A DNA stretch of 64,000 bases. Source: Alphaproteobacteria bacterium. Lineage in GTDB: Bacteria; Pseudomonadota; Alphaproteobacteria; Caulobacterales; Aquidulcibacteraceae. Shown piece by piece: positions 19,326 through 30,182 of this stretch. Position numbers and translations under genes: made by a program. Within the stretch, counting starts at the first letter, position 1. Each line of letters starts with the position of its first letter. The notes under the pieces were generated by a model that was not told where the DNA came from, made no database searches, and saw only the letters and a list, made by a program, of their open reading frames with translations. The stretch spans positions 20,076 to 84,075 of the forward strand of contig JAIXQA010000080.1 in NCBI GenBank assembly GCA_027485915.1, given 5' to 3'.

Positions 19326-20648
19326 ATGAAGCCATTGTCTTATCAAACAGTGTTTGCCGCATTGATCCGCATGCTTCGTGTGCAGCGGAATTGGGCAGGG
19401 CGTCTCATTGCCGTGTTTGTGGTTGCGCTCGCCTTGGCCTCTATTTCCATAGAATGGCAGGCACCGTCGACAAAGGGCAATCCAGAGTTTGCACAGGCGC
19501 AAGCACAAACTCGTGGCCTACCGCGCGTAAGTGCGATTACAACGACGCAATCCGCAGAAGCGACAATCGTTAGCATTCGACTTGATCAGCCTGTGAAGTA
19601 TCGATTCTTCGCTTTATCGACGCCCTCTCCACGCCTTGTGATCGATATGCCTAAAGTCAATTGGGGGCTAGGCAATGGGAAGTCCGGGACTTTGATTGGG
19701 GATGGCGGTGTGTCGCAAATCCGGTTTGCTGACAAATCGCAAGCAGAATCACGCATTGTTTTGGACCTCGCTGGGCCGATGCGGGTGCGCAAACATGAGA
19801 TTGTGGGCGTGTTAGGTGGACGCCAATTACGACTGGAACTTGTGCCGACCAATCCTAATACCTTCGCCACGACAGCGCCTTTGCCAAAGCCGCGTGCCGT
19901 CGATAAGGTCAATAGCGTCCCTACACCGATACGGCCCAATGCGTCGGGGCGGCGTTTTGTGATTGTGATTGACCCGGGCCATGGCGGCAAAGATCCCGGG
20001 GCGACAGGTGTCTCAGGGACCTTGTTTGAGAAAGAAGTGACGCTCGCCAGTGCGATCCTGCTGCGCGACTATTTGCGACGTGATCGCCGGTTTGAAGTCA
20101 TTCTGACCCGGGATTCAGATGTCTTTTTGCCCTTGGAACGTCGAATATTGATTGCGCGCGATAAACGTGCCGATCTCTTCATTTCGTTGCATGCTGACTC
20201 AGCTCCTGCGGGCTCGCGGGCCGTGGGGGCAACTGTCTACACCTTGTCGGAAGCAGGCGGACAACGTGCCCGGCAACTTCTTAATAATGATAATTGGTCA
20301 ATCGCCCAACCCAATCAGACGCAAGACAAGTCTGTCATGGAAATCTTGCGGGATTTAACCCAACGTGACACCAAGAACCAATCTGCCATTTTCGGCCAAT
20401 CCCTCATTGGCGAGATCCGAAAAATTGGCCCGGTGACGCAAACCTCGCATCGCCGCGCAGGCTTTTTTGTGCTGCTTTCGCCGCGCGTGCCAGCGGTATT
20501 GCTCGAGATGGGGTTCATGTCCCATCCAGAAGATGAAGCCCGCTTAGCCAATCCGCAGTTCCGAAGCCGACAAATGGCTGCCACCGCGAAATCGATCAGT
20601 GCCTATTTTGATAGGGTTCAGGTCATCAGTGGCGGGGCTACCAAATAG
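19326..20648 (+). CDS. amiC: N-acetylmuramoyl-L-alanine amidase (AmiC-like) with AMIN domain
   Basis: AMIN domain plus VIDPGHGGKDPGATG, FISLHADSAP, AVLLEMGFMSHPEDE. Confidence 0.93.
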   Translation: MKPLSYQTVFAALIRMLRVQRNWAGRLIAVFVVALALASISIEWQAPSTKGNPEFAQAQAQTRGLPRVSAITTTQSAEATIVSIRLDQPVKYRFFALSTPSPRLVIDMPKVNWGLGNGKSGTLIGDGGVSQIRFADKSQAESRIVLDLAGPMRVRKHEIVGVLGGRQLRLELVPTNPNTFATTAPLPKPRAVDKVNSVPTPIRPNASGRRFVIVIDPGHGGKDPGATGVSGTLFEKEVTLASAILLRDYLRRDRRFEVILTRDSDVFLPLERRILIARDKRADLFISLHADSAPAGSRAVGATVYTLSEAGGQRARQLLNNDNWSIAQPNQTQDKSVMEILRDLTQRDTKNQSAIFGQSLIGEIRKIGPVTQTSHRRAGFFVLLSPRVPAVLLEMGFMSHPEDEARLANPQFRSRQMAATAKSISAYFDRVQVISGGATK

Positions 20649-20782
20649 GAACGCCATATCGTCATAAGGGCTAAGGCTTTCCGCCGCCCCTAGCTTCAGC
20701 GCAACTGGGAAAGGGCGCTTTTATTGGCGCGCCAAGCAGGCCATACTAGGCGGGAAAAGAGAGGTATCGTCCAAGCGGGTGA

Positions 20783-23245
20783 ATGACCCGATTTGGCAGG
20801 CACCTGACTGGGAAAGACCAAGCAACAATGCGAGTCTATGTGAAGATCATTGCCCTGACCGTTCTGGTCGCGATCGCCATGAGCGTGATCGGTGCAGTGA
20901 TTTTGGTCAATATGGCGCTGCAAGGGCTGCCGGATCATCAAAAGCTGGCCAATTACCAACCCGCGGTGTCCAGCGCAATTTATTCCTCGGATGGCCGCCA
21001 GATCGGGCTATTTGCGCGCCAAAACCGCTCCTACATCCCGATTGAACAAGTGCCAGACCATGTCATTGGGGCCTTTATGGCTGCCGAAGATAAGGATTTT
21101 TACTCCCATTCCGGCGTTGACTTGATGGGTGTTGGCCGCGCGGTTTTGTTCAACATTAGTAATTTGGGCGAGCGGCGAATGCAGGGGGCCTCGACGATCA
21201 CCCAACAGGTCGCCGAAAACGTCTTGCTCTTGGAGGATGCGCGCGGCTCAACCCTCGACAAGATTTTGTCAAAGGTTCGCGAAGCCTTGGTGTCCATTCG
21301 GATCGAAGAAGTCCTGACCAAGGACCAGATCATGGAAATTTACGTCAATCAGATTTTCTTGGGCTTTAGGTCCTATGGCGTGCAAGCCGCAGCCCAGACC
21401 TATTTCGGCAAAGATGTACGTGATTTGACGATCGCCCAAGCCGCCTATCTGGGGGCTTTGCCCAAGGGCCCCAATAATTACAACCCGCTCCGACATATGG
21501 ACCGCGCTGTTGGTCGTCGAAATTGGGTGATTGAACGCATGAAGGAAAACGGCTTCATCACGGCCCAACAAGCAGCCGCGGCCCAAGCCGAACCTCTGAC
21601 CGTTAGTCCCAATCCACGTGGTAGTTGGACAGACCCTGAAGCTGGTGAATTTGTTGAAGAAGTGCGCCGCGATTTGATCCGCCGTTTTGGGAAAGATGCG
21701 CCATACTCCCGCGGCTTTATCATTCGCTCCACGGTGGATCTAGATAAGCAGAAATTTGCCCGTGACTCTTTGTCGTCTAGCCTTAACCGTCTAGACCCTC
21801 GCCGCGCACGTGGGTTTACGGGCGCAGTTGGCATGATGAGTGTATCGGGCGACTGGGCTGCGCGTTTGGCAAAAGCGCGTTACTGGCGACCTGACCCACG
21901 AGCGGTCTTTGCCATTGTCCTCGATGATGCCCAATCTTTTGGCCTCACCGATGGTACAAAGGTTCCTATTCCTGAAGCGGATAAGGATTGGGCGCTGCGG
22001 TCGAACAAGCCTTTGACAGACGGTGGGCTAGTCTGGCTTGGGCGGCGCGACGACGGCACATTTCAATTACAACGTCATCAGGGCATCCAAGGTGCTTTGG
22101 TGTCAATTGATGTTCAGACGGGCTCTGTCATTGCGATGGCAGGTGGGATGGATGTCGAGGATTCTGGCTTTAACCGCGCGACCCAAGCCAAGCGACAGCC
22201 GGGCTCCTCCTTTAAGCCCATCATTTATGCAGCAGCTTTGGAACAAGGCCTAACGCCGGAAACCAAGATTTCGGATGAACGAATTCGCGGTGGTGGCTGG
22301 AGCCCAGAAAATGCAGACCGTCGGTTCTATGGCGTGATGACACTGCGCCAAGCTCTGGTGATGTCACGCAATACGGTGACCGTGCGGATTGCACGCCGGA
22401 TTGGAATGCGCCGTGTCGCCGATTATGCGCGCCGCTTTGGCGTGTATGAGGATCTGCCCAATGATTTGACCATGGCGTTAGGAGCAGGGGAAACCACAGT
22501 GTTGCGTCTGACGTCAGCCTTTGCCGTCTTCCCGAATGGTGGACGCTATATCCCCCCTGTTTTCTACGACCGTCTTCAGGACCCGCGCGGTCGCACAGTT
22601 TGGCGTTCAGATCGGCGCTCTTGCCCCGCGTGTGATGGCGCGCTTAACCCAGACGCTGGTCCTCCGCAAATTGATCCTTGGGGCGTCCAAGTGGTGTCGC
22701 CACGCACCGCTTGGGAGATGACGGGCATTCTGCGTGATGTGGTCTTGAAGGGTACCGGGCGCGGTGTCGACTTCGGACGACCTGTCGCTGGCAAGACAGG
22801 CACCACAAGCGACTATAAGGACGCGTGGTTCGTCGGGTTTTCACCTTCTATCGCGACAGGTGTTTATGTCGGCTACGACTTGCCTCGCACGATTTATCAA
22901 GGCGCATCGGGTGGTCCCGTAGCGGGCCCAATCTTCAAGCAATATATGATGAAAGCCCATGAAGGCCGGCCAGTCGAGGACTTCACGGCGTCACCAGAAG
23001 TCAAGCGTGAGATTGAGGCCGAAGAGCGGATGAACATTCTGGCCGAGTTACAAACAAATCCAGCTGGCGCTGCGGCGACTTTGGCGCAATTGCGCGGCGG
23101 CAGAACCGATAGGCCACGTGTCGACACGCGACCTGGAAGCTCTGTTGTGATTGGTGATGCGCCGGCCGCGCCCACGCCCGCTGCTACGAAAGCCGCACCC
23201 AAGGCTGCGCCTGCTGCCGCTCCGAAAGCCGAAAAAGAAGGCTGA
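20783..23245 (+). CDS. mrcA: Penicillin-binding protein 1A
   Basis: EDKDFYSHSGVDLMGVGRA (GT51), GSSFKPIIYAAALEQG (SxxK), SRN motif, GKTGTTSDYKDAWFVG. Confidence 0.96.
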   Translation: MTRFGRHLTGKDQATMRVYVKIIALTVLVAIAMSVIGAVILVNMALQGLPDHQKLANYQPAVSSAIYSSDGRQIGLFARQNRSYIPIEQVPDHVIGAFMAAEDKDFYSHSGVDLMGVGRAVLFNISNLGERRMQGASTITQQVAENVLLLEDARGSTLDKILSKVREALVSIRIEEVLTKDQIMEIYVNQIFLGFRSYGVQAAAQTYFGKDVRDLTIAQAAYLGALPKGPNNYNPLRHMDRAVGRRNWVIERMKENGFITAQQAAAAQAEPLTVSPNPRGSWTDPEAGEFVEEVRRDLIRRFGKDAPYSRGFIIRSTVDLDKQKFARDSLSSSLNRLDPRRARGFTGAVGMMSVSGDWAARLAKARYWRPDPRAVFAIVLDDAQSFGLTDGTKVPIPEADKDWALRSNKPLTDGGLVWLGRRDDGTFQLQRHQGIQGALVSIDVQTGSVIAMAGGMDVEDSGFNRATQAKRQPGSSFKPIIYAAALEQGLTPETKISDERIRGGGWSPENADRRFYGVMTLRQALVMSRNTVTVRIARRIGMRRVADYARRFGVYEDLPNDLTMALGAGETTVLRLTSAFAVFPNGGRYIPPVFYDRLQDPRGRTVWRSDRRSCPACDGALNPDAGPPQIDPWGVQVVSPRTAWEMTGILRDVVLKGTGRGVDFGRPVAGKTGTTSDYKDAWFVGFSPSIATGVYVGYDLPRTIYQGASGGPVAGPIFKQYMMKAHEGRPVEDFTASPEVKREIEAEERMNILAELQTNPAGAAATLAQLRGGRTDRPRVDTRPGSSVVIGDAPAAPTPAATKAAPKAAPAAAPKAEKEG

Positions 23246-23269
23246 CGACGGAAACTGACACCTTTTATG

Positions 23270-23295
23270 GGCCGGTCTGGACCTTCAGGCCGGCC
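23270..23295 (+). terminator. Hairpin downstream of PBP1A, weak T-tract
   Basis: ggccggtctg-gacctt-caggccggcc, 10-bp stem with one G.U pair. Confidence 0.45.
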
Positions 23296-23340
23296 TTGCT
23301 TATGTCCGCCGACTGCGTGGATTGAATTTGGAGAGACCTT

Positions 23341-24462
23341 ATGCGCGCCGAACTAGAAGCGCTCAGTCGTGATATCAGCAAATCCGTGGCGCTTCTGCGC
23401 CGCAGGTTGGACTGGGATGTTGCCTTGCGCCGCTTGGATGAGCTCGACGCGCTGAGCGAGCGCCCAGACCTGTGGAATAATCCGCAAGAAGCCCAAGGCT
23501 TGATGCGCGAACGGAACCGTATTCAAGCCTCCGTTGAGGCGGTTCGCCAACTTGAACGCGATTTGTCAGACCATGTCGAGCTTGCTGAAATGGCCGAAGC
23601 GGAAGGCGACGAGGACATGATTGAAGAGGCGCGCAAGGGTCTTGTCGACGCGAAGACACGCGCAGATCGCGCTGAATTGGAAGCGCTTCTTTCTGGCGAA
23701 GCCGATGGTAATGACGCTTATTTGGAAATCAATGCCGGTGCCGGTGGTACTGAAAGTCAAGATTGGGCGAGCATTTTGCGCCGCATGTATGTGCGATGGG
23801 CCCAATCGCGCGGCATGAGTGTGGAAGAAATCGAAGAGAGCGTTGGCGAAGAAGCGGGGATTAAGTCCTCGACGTTGTTAATCAAGGGTGAGAATGCCTT
23901 TGGCTGGCTCAAAACGGAATCAGGCGTGCACCGTTTGGTGCGTATTTCGCCGTTCGATAGTGCTGCAAAGCGCCATACCAGCTTCTCCAGCGTCTGGGTT
24001 TATCCAGTCGTGGACGATACGATTGTGATCGACATCCAAGAAAAGGATGTCCGCATCGATACGTATCGCGCTTCGGGTGCCGGCGGTCAGCATATTAACA
24101 AGACCGATTCCGCAGTACGGATCACCCACTTGCCAACCGGCATTGCGTGCGCGTCGCAGCAGGAGCGCAGCCAGCATAAGAACCGCGAAATTGCTTGGAA
24201 AATGTTACGGGCGCGCCTTTATGAGATGGAATTACAAAAGCGCGAAGCTGCCGCGAATGCGTTGGAAGACCAAAAGACCGATATTGGTTGGGGCCATCAA
24301 ATCCGCTCTTACGTCCTGCAACCCTATCAGATGGTGAAAGACTTGCGGACCGGGGCAGAGACCTCCGACACATCGGGTGTTCTGGATGGTGATTTGGATA
24401 TGTTTATGGCAGCCTCGCTCGCCCAGCGTGTTGGGGTCGCCACTGACCCAGATCAAGAGTAA
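23341..24462 (+). CDS. prfB: Peptide chain release factor 2, single uninterrupted frame
   Basis: [22 protein letters not shown] and RISPFDS (SPF) motifs; no in-frame stop around the usual frameshift site. Confidence 0.97.
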   Translation: MRAELEALSRDISKSVALLRRRLDWDVALRRLDELDALSERPDLWNNPQEAQGLMRERNRIQASVEAVRQLERDLSDHVELAEMAEAEGDEDMIEEARKGLVDAKTRADRAELEALLSGEADGNDAYLEINAGAGGTESQDWASILRRMYVRWAQSRGMSVEEIEESVGEEAGIKSSTLLIKGENAFGWLKTESGVHRLVRISPFDSAAKRHTSFSSVWVYPVVDDTIVIDIQEKDVRIDTYRASGAGGQHINKTDSAVRITHLPTGIACASQQERSQHKNREIAWKMLRARLYEMELQKREAAANALEDQKTDIGWGHQIRSYVLQPYQMVKDLRTGAETSDTSGVLDGDLDMFMAASLAQRVGVATDPDQE

Positions 24463-24467
24463 TCGCC

Positions 24468-26933
24468 TTGTTGGCGGCCATTCCGCCAGATTTGCCGATT
24501 GTTCAAGTGCTGGACCGCTTGATGAAGGTCCTGCAGACCCAGAATTCTGCCGTGCTGGTTGCCCCCCCGGGGGCCGGCAAGACAACTTCAGTGCCCCTCG
24601 CTTTGCTAGACCAGCCTTGGGCACGGGACAAGAAAATCCTGATGTTGGCCCCAAGGCGTTTAGCGACGCGGGCAGCGGCAGCACGTATGGCCGACCTATT
24701 GGGCGAAGACGTTGGAGATACGGTCGGTTACCAAGTGCGTCTAGACAAAAAGATCAGTCCCCATACGCGGATTGAGGTTATTACCGAAGGCATTCTCACC
24801 CGCCGCATGCTCACTGACCCAGAGTTGAGCGATGTCGCTGCTGTGATTTTCGACGAAGTCCACGAACGAAATTTGGAGGGCGACTTAGGCCTGGCACTCG
24901 CGCTCGATATTCAAGCGGGCTTGCGCGAAGATTTGCGCCTGATTGCCATGTCTGCAACCATTGAAGGTGGCCAGTTGGCGGCCCGATTGGGCGGCGCAGA
25001 CCTCGTTGAAAGCGCTGGTAGGCTTTATCCAATTGAGACATTTTATGTCGGCCGGAGGCAAGATCAGCCAGTAGAGGTTCAAGCTGCCAATCTTGCCCTG
25101 CGCGCCTTGTCGAATGGGCCTGGCGATGTGCTGGTGTTTTTGCCCGGCACAGCCGAGATTAACCGAGCTCAGGAAACCATCCAAGCTAAAGCCTCCACGA
25201 TGTCTTGTGCCGTCATCGCCTTGCATGGGTCATTAAGCCCAGCGGAACAGGATCAAGCCCTTCGCCCCGACAGGGCTGCCAAGCGCAAAATTATCCTTTC
25301 GACCGCGATTGCTGAAACCAGTTTGACCATTGAAGGTGTCCAGATCGTTGTTGATACTGGCCTTTCAAGGCGACCTGCCTTTGAGCCAGACAGTGGTTTG
25401 ACGCGGCTTGTGACAGTCCGAGCCAGCCGGGCGGCATGCGATCAACGCCGTGGGCGAGCAGGGCGAACCGCCCCTGGCCAATGTTATCGCTTATGGGAAG
25501 AGGCCGAGATGGGCGCGTTTCCAGCTTATGATCGCCCTGAAATCCTTGAAGCGGACCTTGCCCCTTTGGTGCTCACTTTGGCGTCCTTTGGTGTATCAGA
25601 CCCCGCAAGCCTCAAGTGGTTAGACCCACCGCCGCTCCCCGGCTTGCAAGAAGCCACCAAGCTACTTGTCGATCTGGGGGCATTGGAGGCACGGGCCGGG
25701 CAAGCGCCTCGTTTGACGCCGCATGGCAAGAAATTGGTGAGTTTTGGTCTTCCGCCGCGATTGGCTCATATGATCGTGCGGGCTGGCGAGCTTGGCTTTG
25801 GCGCGACGGCGGCGCAGCTTGCAGCCTTGTTGAGCGAACGGGGGTTAGGCGGCAATTCCGTTGATCTAGAGCAACGCCTGATTTCTTTTGCGCGGGACCG
25901 ATCACCGCGGGCCAATAAAGCGCGTGCGCAAGCACTGGGCTGGGCAAAGCAAGTCGGGGCGCAGGAGGCTCCGCTTACAGAATTGGCAGGGCGCGCACTC
26001 GCGCTTGCCTTCCCCGAGCGAGTCGCCAAAGCGCGCGATCGCCGTGGCGGATTTATCCTCGTCAATGGCAGTGGCGGGGAGTTGCAGGCCCACGAGGGGT
26101 TGGCCAATGCTGAGTTTTTGGCCATTGGGGCCCTGCAAGGCAAGGCGGCCAGTGCACGGATTGGCGAAGCGGCGCGCCTCGATAAAGCCGACATAGAAGA
26201 CTTGTTTTCGGGCCAGATCGAAACGCGCACCCATACGCAATTTGACCGGGCGAAAGGCACCCTGCAGGGCCGCCACCAGCGCCGTTTAGGGGCCTTGATC
26301 TTAGAGGAACGTCCGGTTGCCTTAACCGCCGACCAGATTGAAGCAGGCTTGTTAGAGGCCGTCCGTAGCCTGGGCATAGACAAGCTCACTTGGTCGGATC
26401 GGGCCAAGGCGTTTGTCGAGCGCCTAAGCTGGCTTTATGCTCGCGATCCCGATCACTGGCCGCAAGGAAAGCCCGGTGCTTTGCAAGAGTCCCTAGAGGA
26501 TTGGCTTGTGCCAGCTTTGGTGGGTGTGAAAGCGCTCGCAGATATTGATGTGGCAGAGGCGCTGGAAAACTGGTTGTCTTGGGCTGATCGCCAAGCCTTG
26601 GCCCAAGCGGCGCCAACCCATTTTGAAACGCCACTCCAGACCCGCCATCGCATTGATTATGCGGCAGAACAAGGCCCGACAATTGAAGTGCGCGTCCAAG
26701 AATTATTCGGCCTTGAGCGTCACCCGATGCTGGCGGGCGGGCAGGTTGCTTTGGTCTTCCAATTGCTGTCGCCGGCCCACCGCCCGATTGCCGTGACGTC
26801 CAATCTGCCCGAATTCTGGAAGGTTGGCTGGCACGATGTGCGCAAGGATATGAAAGCGCGTTACCCGCGGCATGTTTGGCCCGAAGATCCAGCTACTGCG
26901 CAACCAACAGCGCGAGCGAAACCGCGCACTTGA
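24468..26933 (+). CDS. hrpB: ATP-dependent helicase HrpB
   Basis: APPGAGKTTSVPL, DEVHERN, QRRGRAGRTAPGQCYRLW. Confidence 0.95.
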   Translation: MLAAIPPDLPIVQVLDRLMKVLQTQNSAVLVAPPGAGKTTSVPLALLDQPWARDKKILMLAPRRLATRAAAARMADLLGEDVGDTVGYQVRLDKKISPHTRIEVITEGILTRRMLTDPELSDVAAVIFDEVHERNLEGDLGLALALDIQAGLREDLRLIAMSATIEGGQLAARLGGADLVESAGRLYPIETFYVGRRQDQPVEVQAANLALRALSNGPGDVLVFLPGTAEINRAQETIQAKASTMSCAVIALHGSLSPAEQDQALRPDRAAKRKIILSTAIAETSLTIEGVQIVVDTGLSRRPAFEPDSGLTRLVTVRASRAACDQRRGRAGRTAPGQCYRLWEEAEMGAFPAYDRPEILEADLAPLVLTLASFGVSDPASLKWLDPPPLPGLQEATKLLVDLGALEARAGQAPRLTPHGKKLVSFGLPPRLAHMIVRAGELGFGATAAQLAALLSERGLGGNSVDLEQRLISFARDRSPRANKARAQALGWAKQVGAQEAPLTELAGRALALAFPERVAKARDRRGGFILVNGSGGELQAHEGLANAEFLAIGALQGKAASARIGEAARLDKADIEDLFSGQIETRTHTQFDRAKGTLQGRHQRRLGALILEERPVALTADQIEAGLLEAVRSLGIDKLTWSDRAKAFVERLSWLYARDPDHWPQGKPGALQESLEDWLVPALVGVKALADIDVAEALENWLSWADRQALAQAAPTHFETPLQTRHRIDYAAEQGPTIEVRVQELFGLERHPMLAGGQVALVFQLLSPAHRPIAVTSNLPEFWKVGWHDVRKDMKARYPRHVWPEDPATAQPTARAKPRT

Positions 26934-26963
26934 CCTGAAGGGCCCAGCGCGTGAGGAAGGGGC

Positions 26964-27944
26964 ATGAACTTACCAACTTTTGCTGATGTGCTGGAAGCCG
27001 ATCGTCGCATCCGCCCGCTTGCCCTTGTCACCCCTTTGTTGCGTGCTGACGCGCTCGATCAGGCAACCGGAGGACAGATCTTTGTCAAAGCCGATTGCTT
27101 ACAGCCGCGCGGAGCGTTCAAAATGCGCGGCGCGGCTAACGCCATGTTGAAGATCCCGGTGGAGGATCGGGTTAAGGGGGTTGTGGCGTTTTCGTCCGGT
27201 AATCATGCCCAAGGCATTGCCTATGTAGCTAAGCATTTGAGCATGTCTGCAACCATCGTGGTGCCTTCAGACGCTCCGAAGGGAAAGCTTGAGTCTGTCG
27301 AGGCAGACGGCGGCAAGATTGTGACCTATGACCGTGTCTTGGAGAGCCGCGAGGCCATTGGTGCGGCCTTAGCTGCGGAGACCGGTGCGACCTTGATCCC
27401 GCCATTTGACCATCCCGATGTGATCGCAGGCCAGGGCACCTGCGGCCTTGAAATCATCAATCAAGTGAGAGAGTTGGGTCTGGAACTTGATACATTGGTG
27501 AGTTGCGCCAGCGGCGGTGGTTTGGCCGCAGGTATCGGCCTCGCCTTAGAAGCCCTCTCGCCAACTACCCAATTAATCGGGGCCGAGCCTGTCTCGCATG
27601 ACGATTTGACGCGCTCGCTCGCCTTAGGCCAACGTGTTGCCAATGAGCCCGGCACACGCACCATTCAAGACGCACTGATGACGCAAATTCCGGGTGAATT
27701 GACCTTTGAGATTCTTGCGCGCGTTGGAACCAAGGGCGTCGCGGTGAGTGATGATGAAGTTCTCCATGCTATGGCTTTTGCCTTCAAATATTTGCGGATC
27801 GTACTTGAGCCCGGTGGTGCAGCAGCCTTAGCAGCAGTTCTTTCTGGCAAAGTACCTGCTAGAGGTCAGGTGATCGCGGTGACTGGAAGTGGCGGCAATG
27901 TTGACCCAGAGATTTTCATACGCGCTTTGGCTATTAACGTGTAG
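26964..27944 (+). CDS. PLP-dependent threonine/serine dehydratase
   Basis: KADCLQPRGAFKMRGAANAM, SSGNHAQGIAY, CASGGGLAAGIGLA. Confidence 0.92.
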   Translation: MNLPTFADVLEADRRIRPLALVTPLLRADALDQATGGQIFVKADCLQPRGAFKMRGAANAMLKIPVEDRVKGVVAFSSGNHAQGIAYVAKHLSMSATIVVPSDAPKGKLESVEADGGKIVTYDRVLESREAIGAALAAETGATLIPPFDHPDVIAGQGTCGLEIINQVRELGLELDTLVSCASGGGLAAGIGLALEALSPTTQLIGAEPVSHDDLTRSLALGQRVANEPGTRTIQDALMTQIPGELTFEILARVGTKGVAVSDDEVLHAMAFAFKYLRIVLEPGGAAALAAVLSGKVPARGQVIAVTGSGGNVDPEIFIRALAINV

Positions 27945-27953
27945 CGACCAAGC

Positions 27954-29219
27954 TTAGTTTTGTGCCGAGGCTTGATCGGCACGAAACTCTCGCGCGCTGG
28001 CAACAGCAATTGCGGTTGCGACAACCAAGCAGAATGCCGCTAGGCTGAGGGCTAGCCCCGGTAAATTGGGATCACGCGCGGGAGCGATCGACCATGCGAA
28101 GATGGCGGTAAAGACAATCGGGCCAACCATGCTGGTTGCCGCTTGGACTGCGCCGACAGCGCCTTGCAGCCGTCCTTGTTCGTCTGGACCTATCTGGCGC
28201 GTCAAGAGAGACTGGATCGCCGCGCCATAAATGCCAGCTAAGGACGCGATGGGCACCGACGCCCATAGAATATATTGATTGGGTGCCCACGCATAAAGCC
28301 CATAGCCAAGTGCGCCCAAGAAAAGACCTAGGATCAAAGTTGAGACTTCGCCCACCCGTCGAATGATGGGACCAACTAATCCTGCCTGCACAATCATCGA
28401 ACTCAAACCCACCAAGCCCAAGGTGAGTCCAGCCACATCCGACTCCCAGCCATATCGATAAAAGCCATAGAGCACGAAGGTGGCGGGATAGACCACTTGA
28501 GCGAAATCGCACAAGCCGCGAATGAGTGTAAGCTTGAGGATTTTAGGGTTCGAGCCAATGAACTGAATCGAGCCCACAGGATTGGCGCTATTCCAACGGA
28601 AAGGCCGCCGATTTTCAGGCTTTAGAGATTCCTTGAGCATGATGAGACCAAACAGGCCATTCAAGCTGCAAAGGCCTGCTGCGACGAAGAATGGCAAATG
28701 TAGGTCGATGCGGCCCAAATATCCCCCTACAGCTGGACCGAGGATAAAGCCTAAGCCAAAGGCCGCGCCCAGCATACCGAATTTCTGTGCGCGCGTTTCT
28801 TTAGGCTCCGTATCTGCCACATAGGCGTTCGCAGTCGACCCGACCGCGCTAACCGCGCCGGAGAGGATGCGGGAAAGCAGCAAAAGCCAAAAGCCCGGCG
28901 CAAATGCGGTCAACAGGTTTGCGAGGGCCTGGCCAAAATTTGAGATTAGCAGGATAGGCTTGCGGCCGATTTGATCCGAGAGGGCCCCCATAATCGGCAT
29001 GCAGATGAATTGCATCAATGCCCAGAAGAAGCCAAATACCCCAATCATATGGGCTGCTTCGCCGACATCCCCACCGGTCATTTCTTTCAAGAAATTTGGC
29101 AGGACTGGTACAATCAGTCCGATGGCCAACATGTCCAATGTTATCGTAATGAAAACAAATAGAAAGCCGGATGAGTCGTGCTTGTCATGTCCGTCTTTGA
29201 CGGGAAAAGGTGTGTCCAT
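27954..29219 (-). CDS. MFS transporter, TetA/TCR-like family
   Basis: GALSDQIGRKPILL motif A; ANAYVADTEPKETRAQKFGMLGAAFGLGFILGPAVGG; 12 TM. Confidence 0.87.
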   Translation of the reverse strand: MDTPFPVKDGHDKHDSSGFLFVFITITLDMLAIGLIVPVLPNFLKEMTGGDVGEAAHMIGVFGFFWALMQFICMPIMGALSDQIGRKPILLISNFGQALANLLTAFAPGFWLLLLSRILSGAVSAVGSTANAYVADTEPKETRAQKFGMLGAAFGLGFILGPAVGGYLGRIDLHLPFFVAAGLCSLNGLFGLIMLKESLKPENRRPFRWNSANPVGSIQFIGSNPKILKLTLIRGLCDFAQVVYPATFVLYGFYRYGWESDVAGLTLGLVGLSSMIVQAGLVGPIIRRVGEVSTLILGLFLGALGYGLYAWAPNQYILWASVPIASLAGIYGAAIQSLLTRQIGPDEQGRLQGAVGAVQAATSMVGPIVFTAIFAWSIAPARDPNLPGLALSLAAFCLVVATAIAVASAREFRADQASAQN

Positions 29220-29464
29220 AGGGCTTTCTGGCAGAATTTTGGTGCAACTACCATAGATCATGCATAAAAAAACGTCATGTAGACCCTGTATGCAGCCCTG
29301 ACGGATGACAGGCAGAATGACGCCTGCTAACCTAAGGGAAGTTAAAGTTTATGTTGGAATCGCGTTTAAACTATTTGAAGCCACTTATTCGAGCTGTTCA
29401 AGCATTTGTCGCGCGTCTAAAAGTTGAGAGTGCAAGGCTGAACTTGGTTTGACTGGAGCATGCT

Positions 29465-29623
29465 ATGAAAGAAGTCGTACATTCACTGACTTTATGGGTT
29501 ATTTTGGCAAGTCTTGTTGTGTTTGTATCACGAACCGAAGCTCAGGAAACTTACAGGCAACAAGCAAGTGTCTGTTCTGAAGGTCGGGACTTTGCCGATG
29601 TTAGCAACTATATCTGCCGATAA
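29465..29623 (+). CDS. Candidate small secreted peptide (52 aa)
   Basis: MKEVVHSLTLWVILASLVVFVSRTEAQETYRQQASVCSEGRDFADVSNYICR; signal-peptide-like N-terminus with AQ cleavage; GGAG 6 nt upstream; missed by the ORF track. Confidence 0.4.
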   Translation: MKEVVHSLTLWVILASLVVFVSRTEAQETYRQQASVCSEGRDFADVSNYICR

Positions 29624-29894
29624 GCGGTCAAAAACGTGCCCCTTTTTTGTGACTCCTTGCAGAAGCGCCGTCTTTGATTTGGATGCCGTTTCGCCCCTAT
29701 GTTCAGTTTTGTCCTGTCTGACCCATCGAACCGACAAATTGAATCGCTGCCTCGGACTCCTGGATAAATTATTGGCGTTCCCGCCTATTTGCGCTGCACC
29801 TCTCTGCGATAGAATGTGACGGTTACTGGCCTCAATCCTTGCTCTTGGCGGCCTGAGCCGTTAGCGACAAGTCGACGATAAGGACCATCAACCC

Positions 29895-30182
29895 ATGGCA
29901 GTAGACGCAAATACCGTGCGGCGTGTCGCCCGATTGGCGCGCATACACGAACCCGAAGCTCGGCTCGAAAGCTTAGCTGGCGAGTTGAACACCATCCTCG
30001 GCTGGATTGAGATGCTCAATGAAGTCGATGTTGAAGGTGTGGAGCCCATGACCAGTGCGGTCGAAACAACCTTGCCCTTGCGCGACGATGCCGTGACCGA
30101 TGGCGGTAGTACCCAAAAGATTGTTGCGAACGCCCCTAAAAGCGCCGATGGCTTCTTTGTCGTTCCGAAGGTGGTTGAATAA
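29895..30182 (+). CDS. gatC: Asp/Glu-tRNA amidotransferase subunit C
   Basis: [46 protein letters not shown]; overlaps gatA start. Confidence 0.95.
   Translation: MAVDANTVRRVARLARIHEPEARLESLAGELNTILGWIEMLNEVDVEGVEPMTSAVETTLPLRDDAVTDGGSTQKIVANAPKSADGFFVVPKVVE

Noticed and set aside
25766-26407. 213-aa minus ORF inside hrpB
   Set aside because: Low-complexity Ser/Ala/Arg shadow frame.
29514-29819. 101-aa plus ORF between MFS and gatC
   Set aside because: No SD or family signal, Cys-rich composition; overlaps the more plausible 52-aa ORF in another frame.
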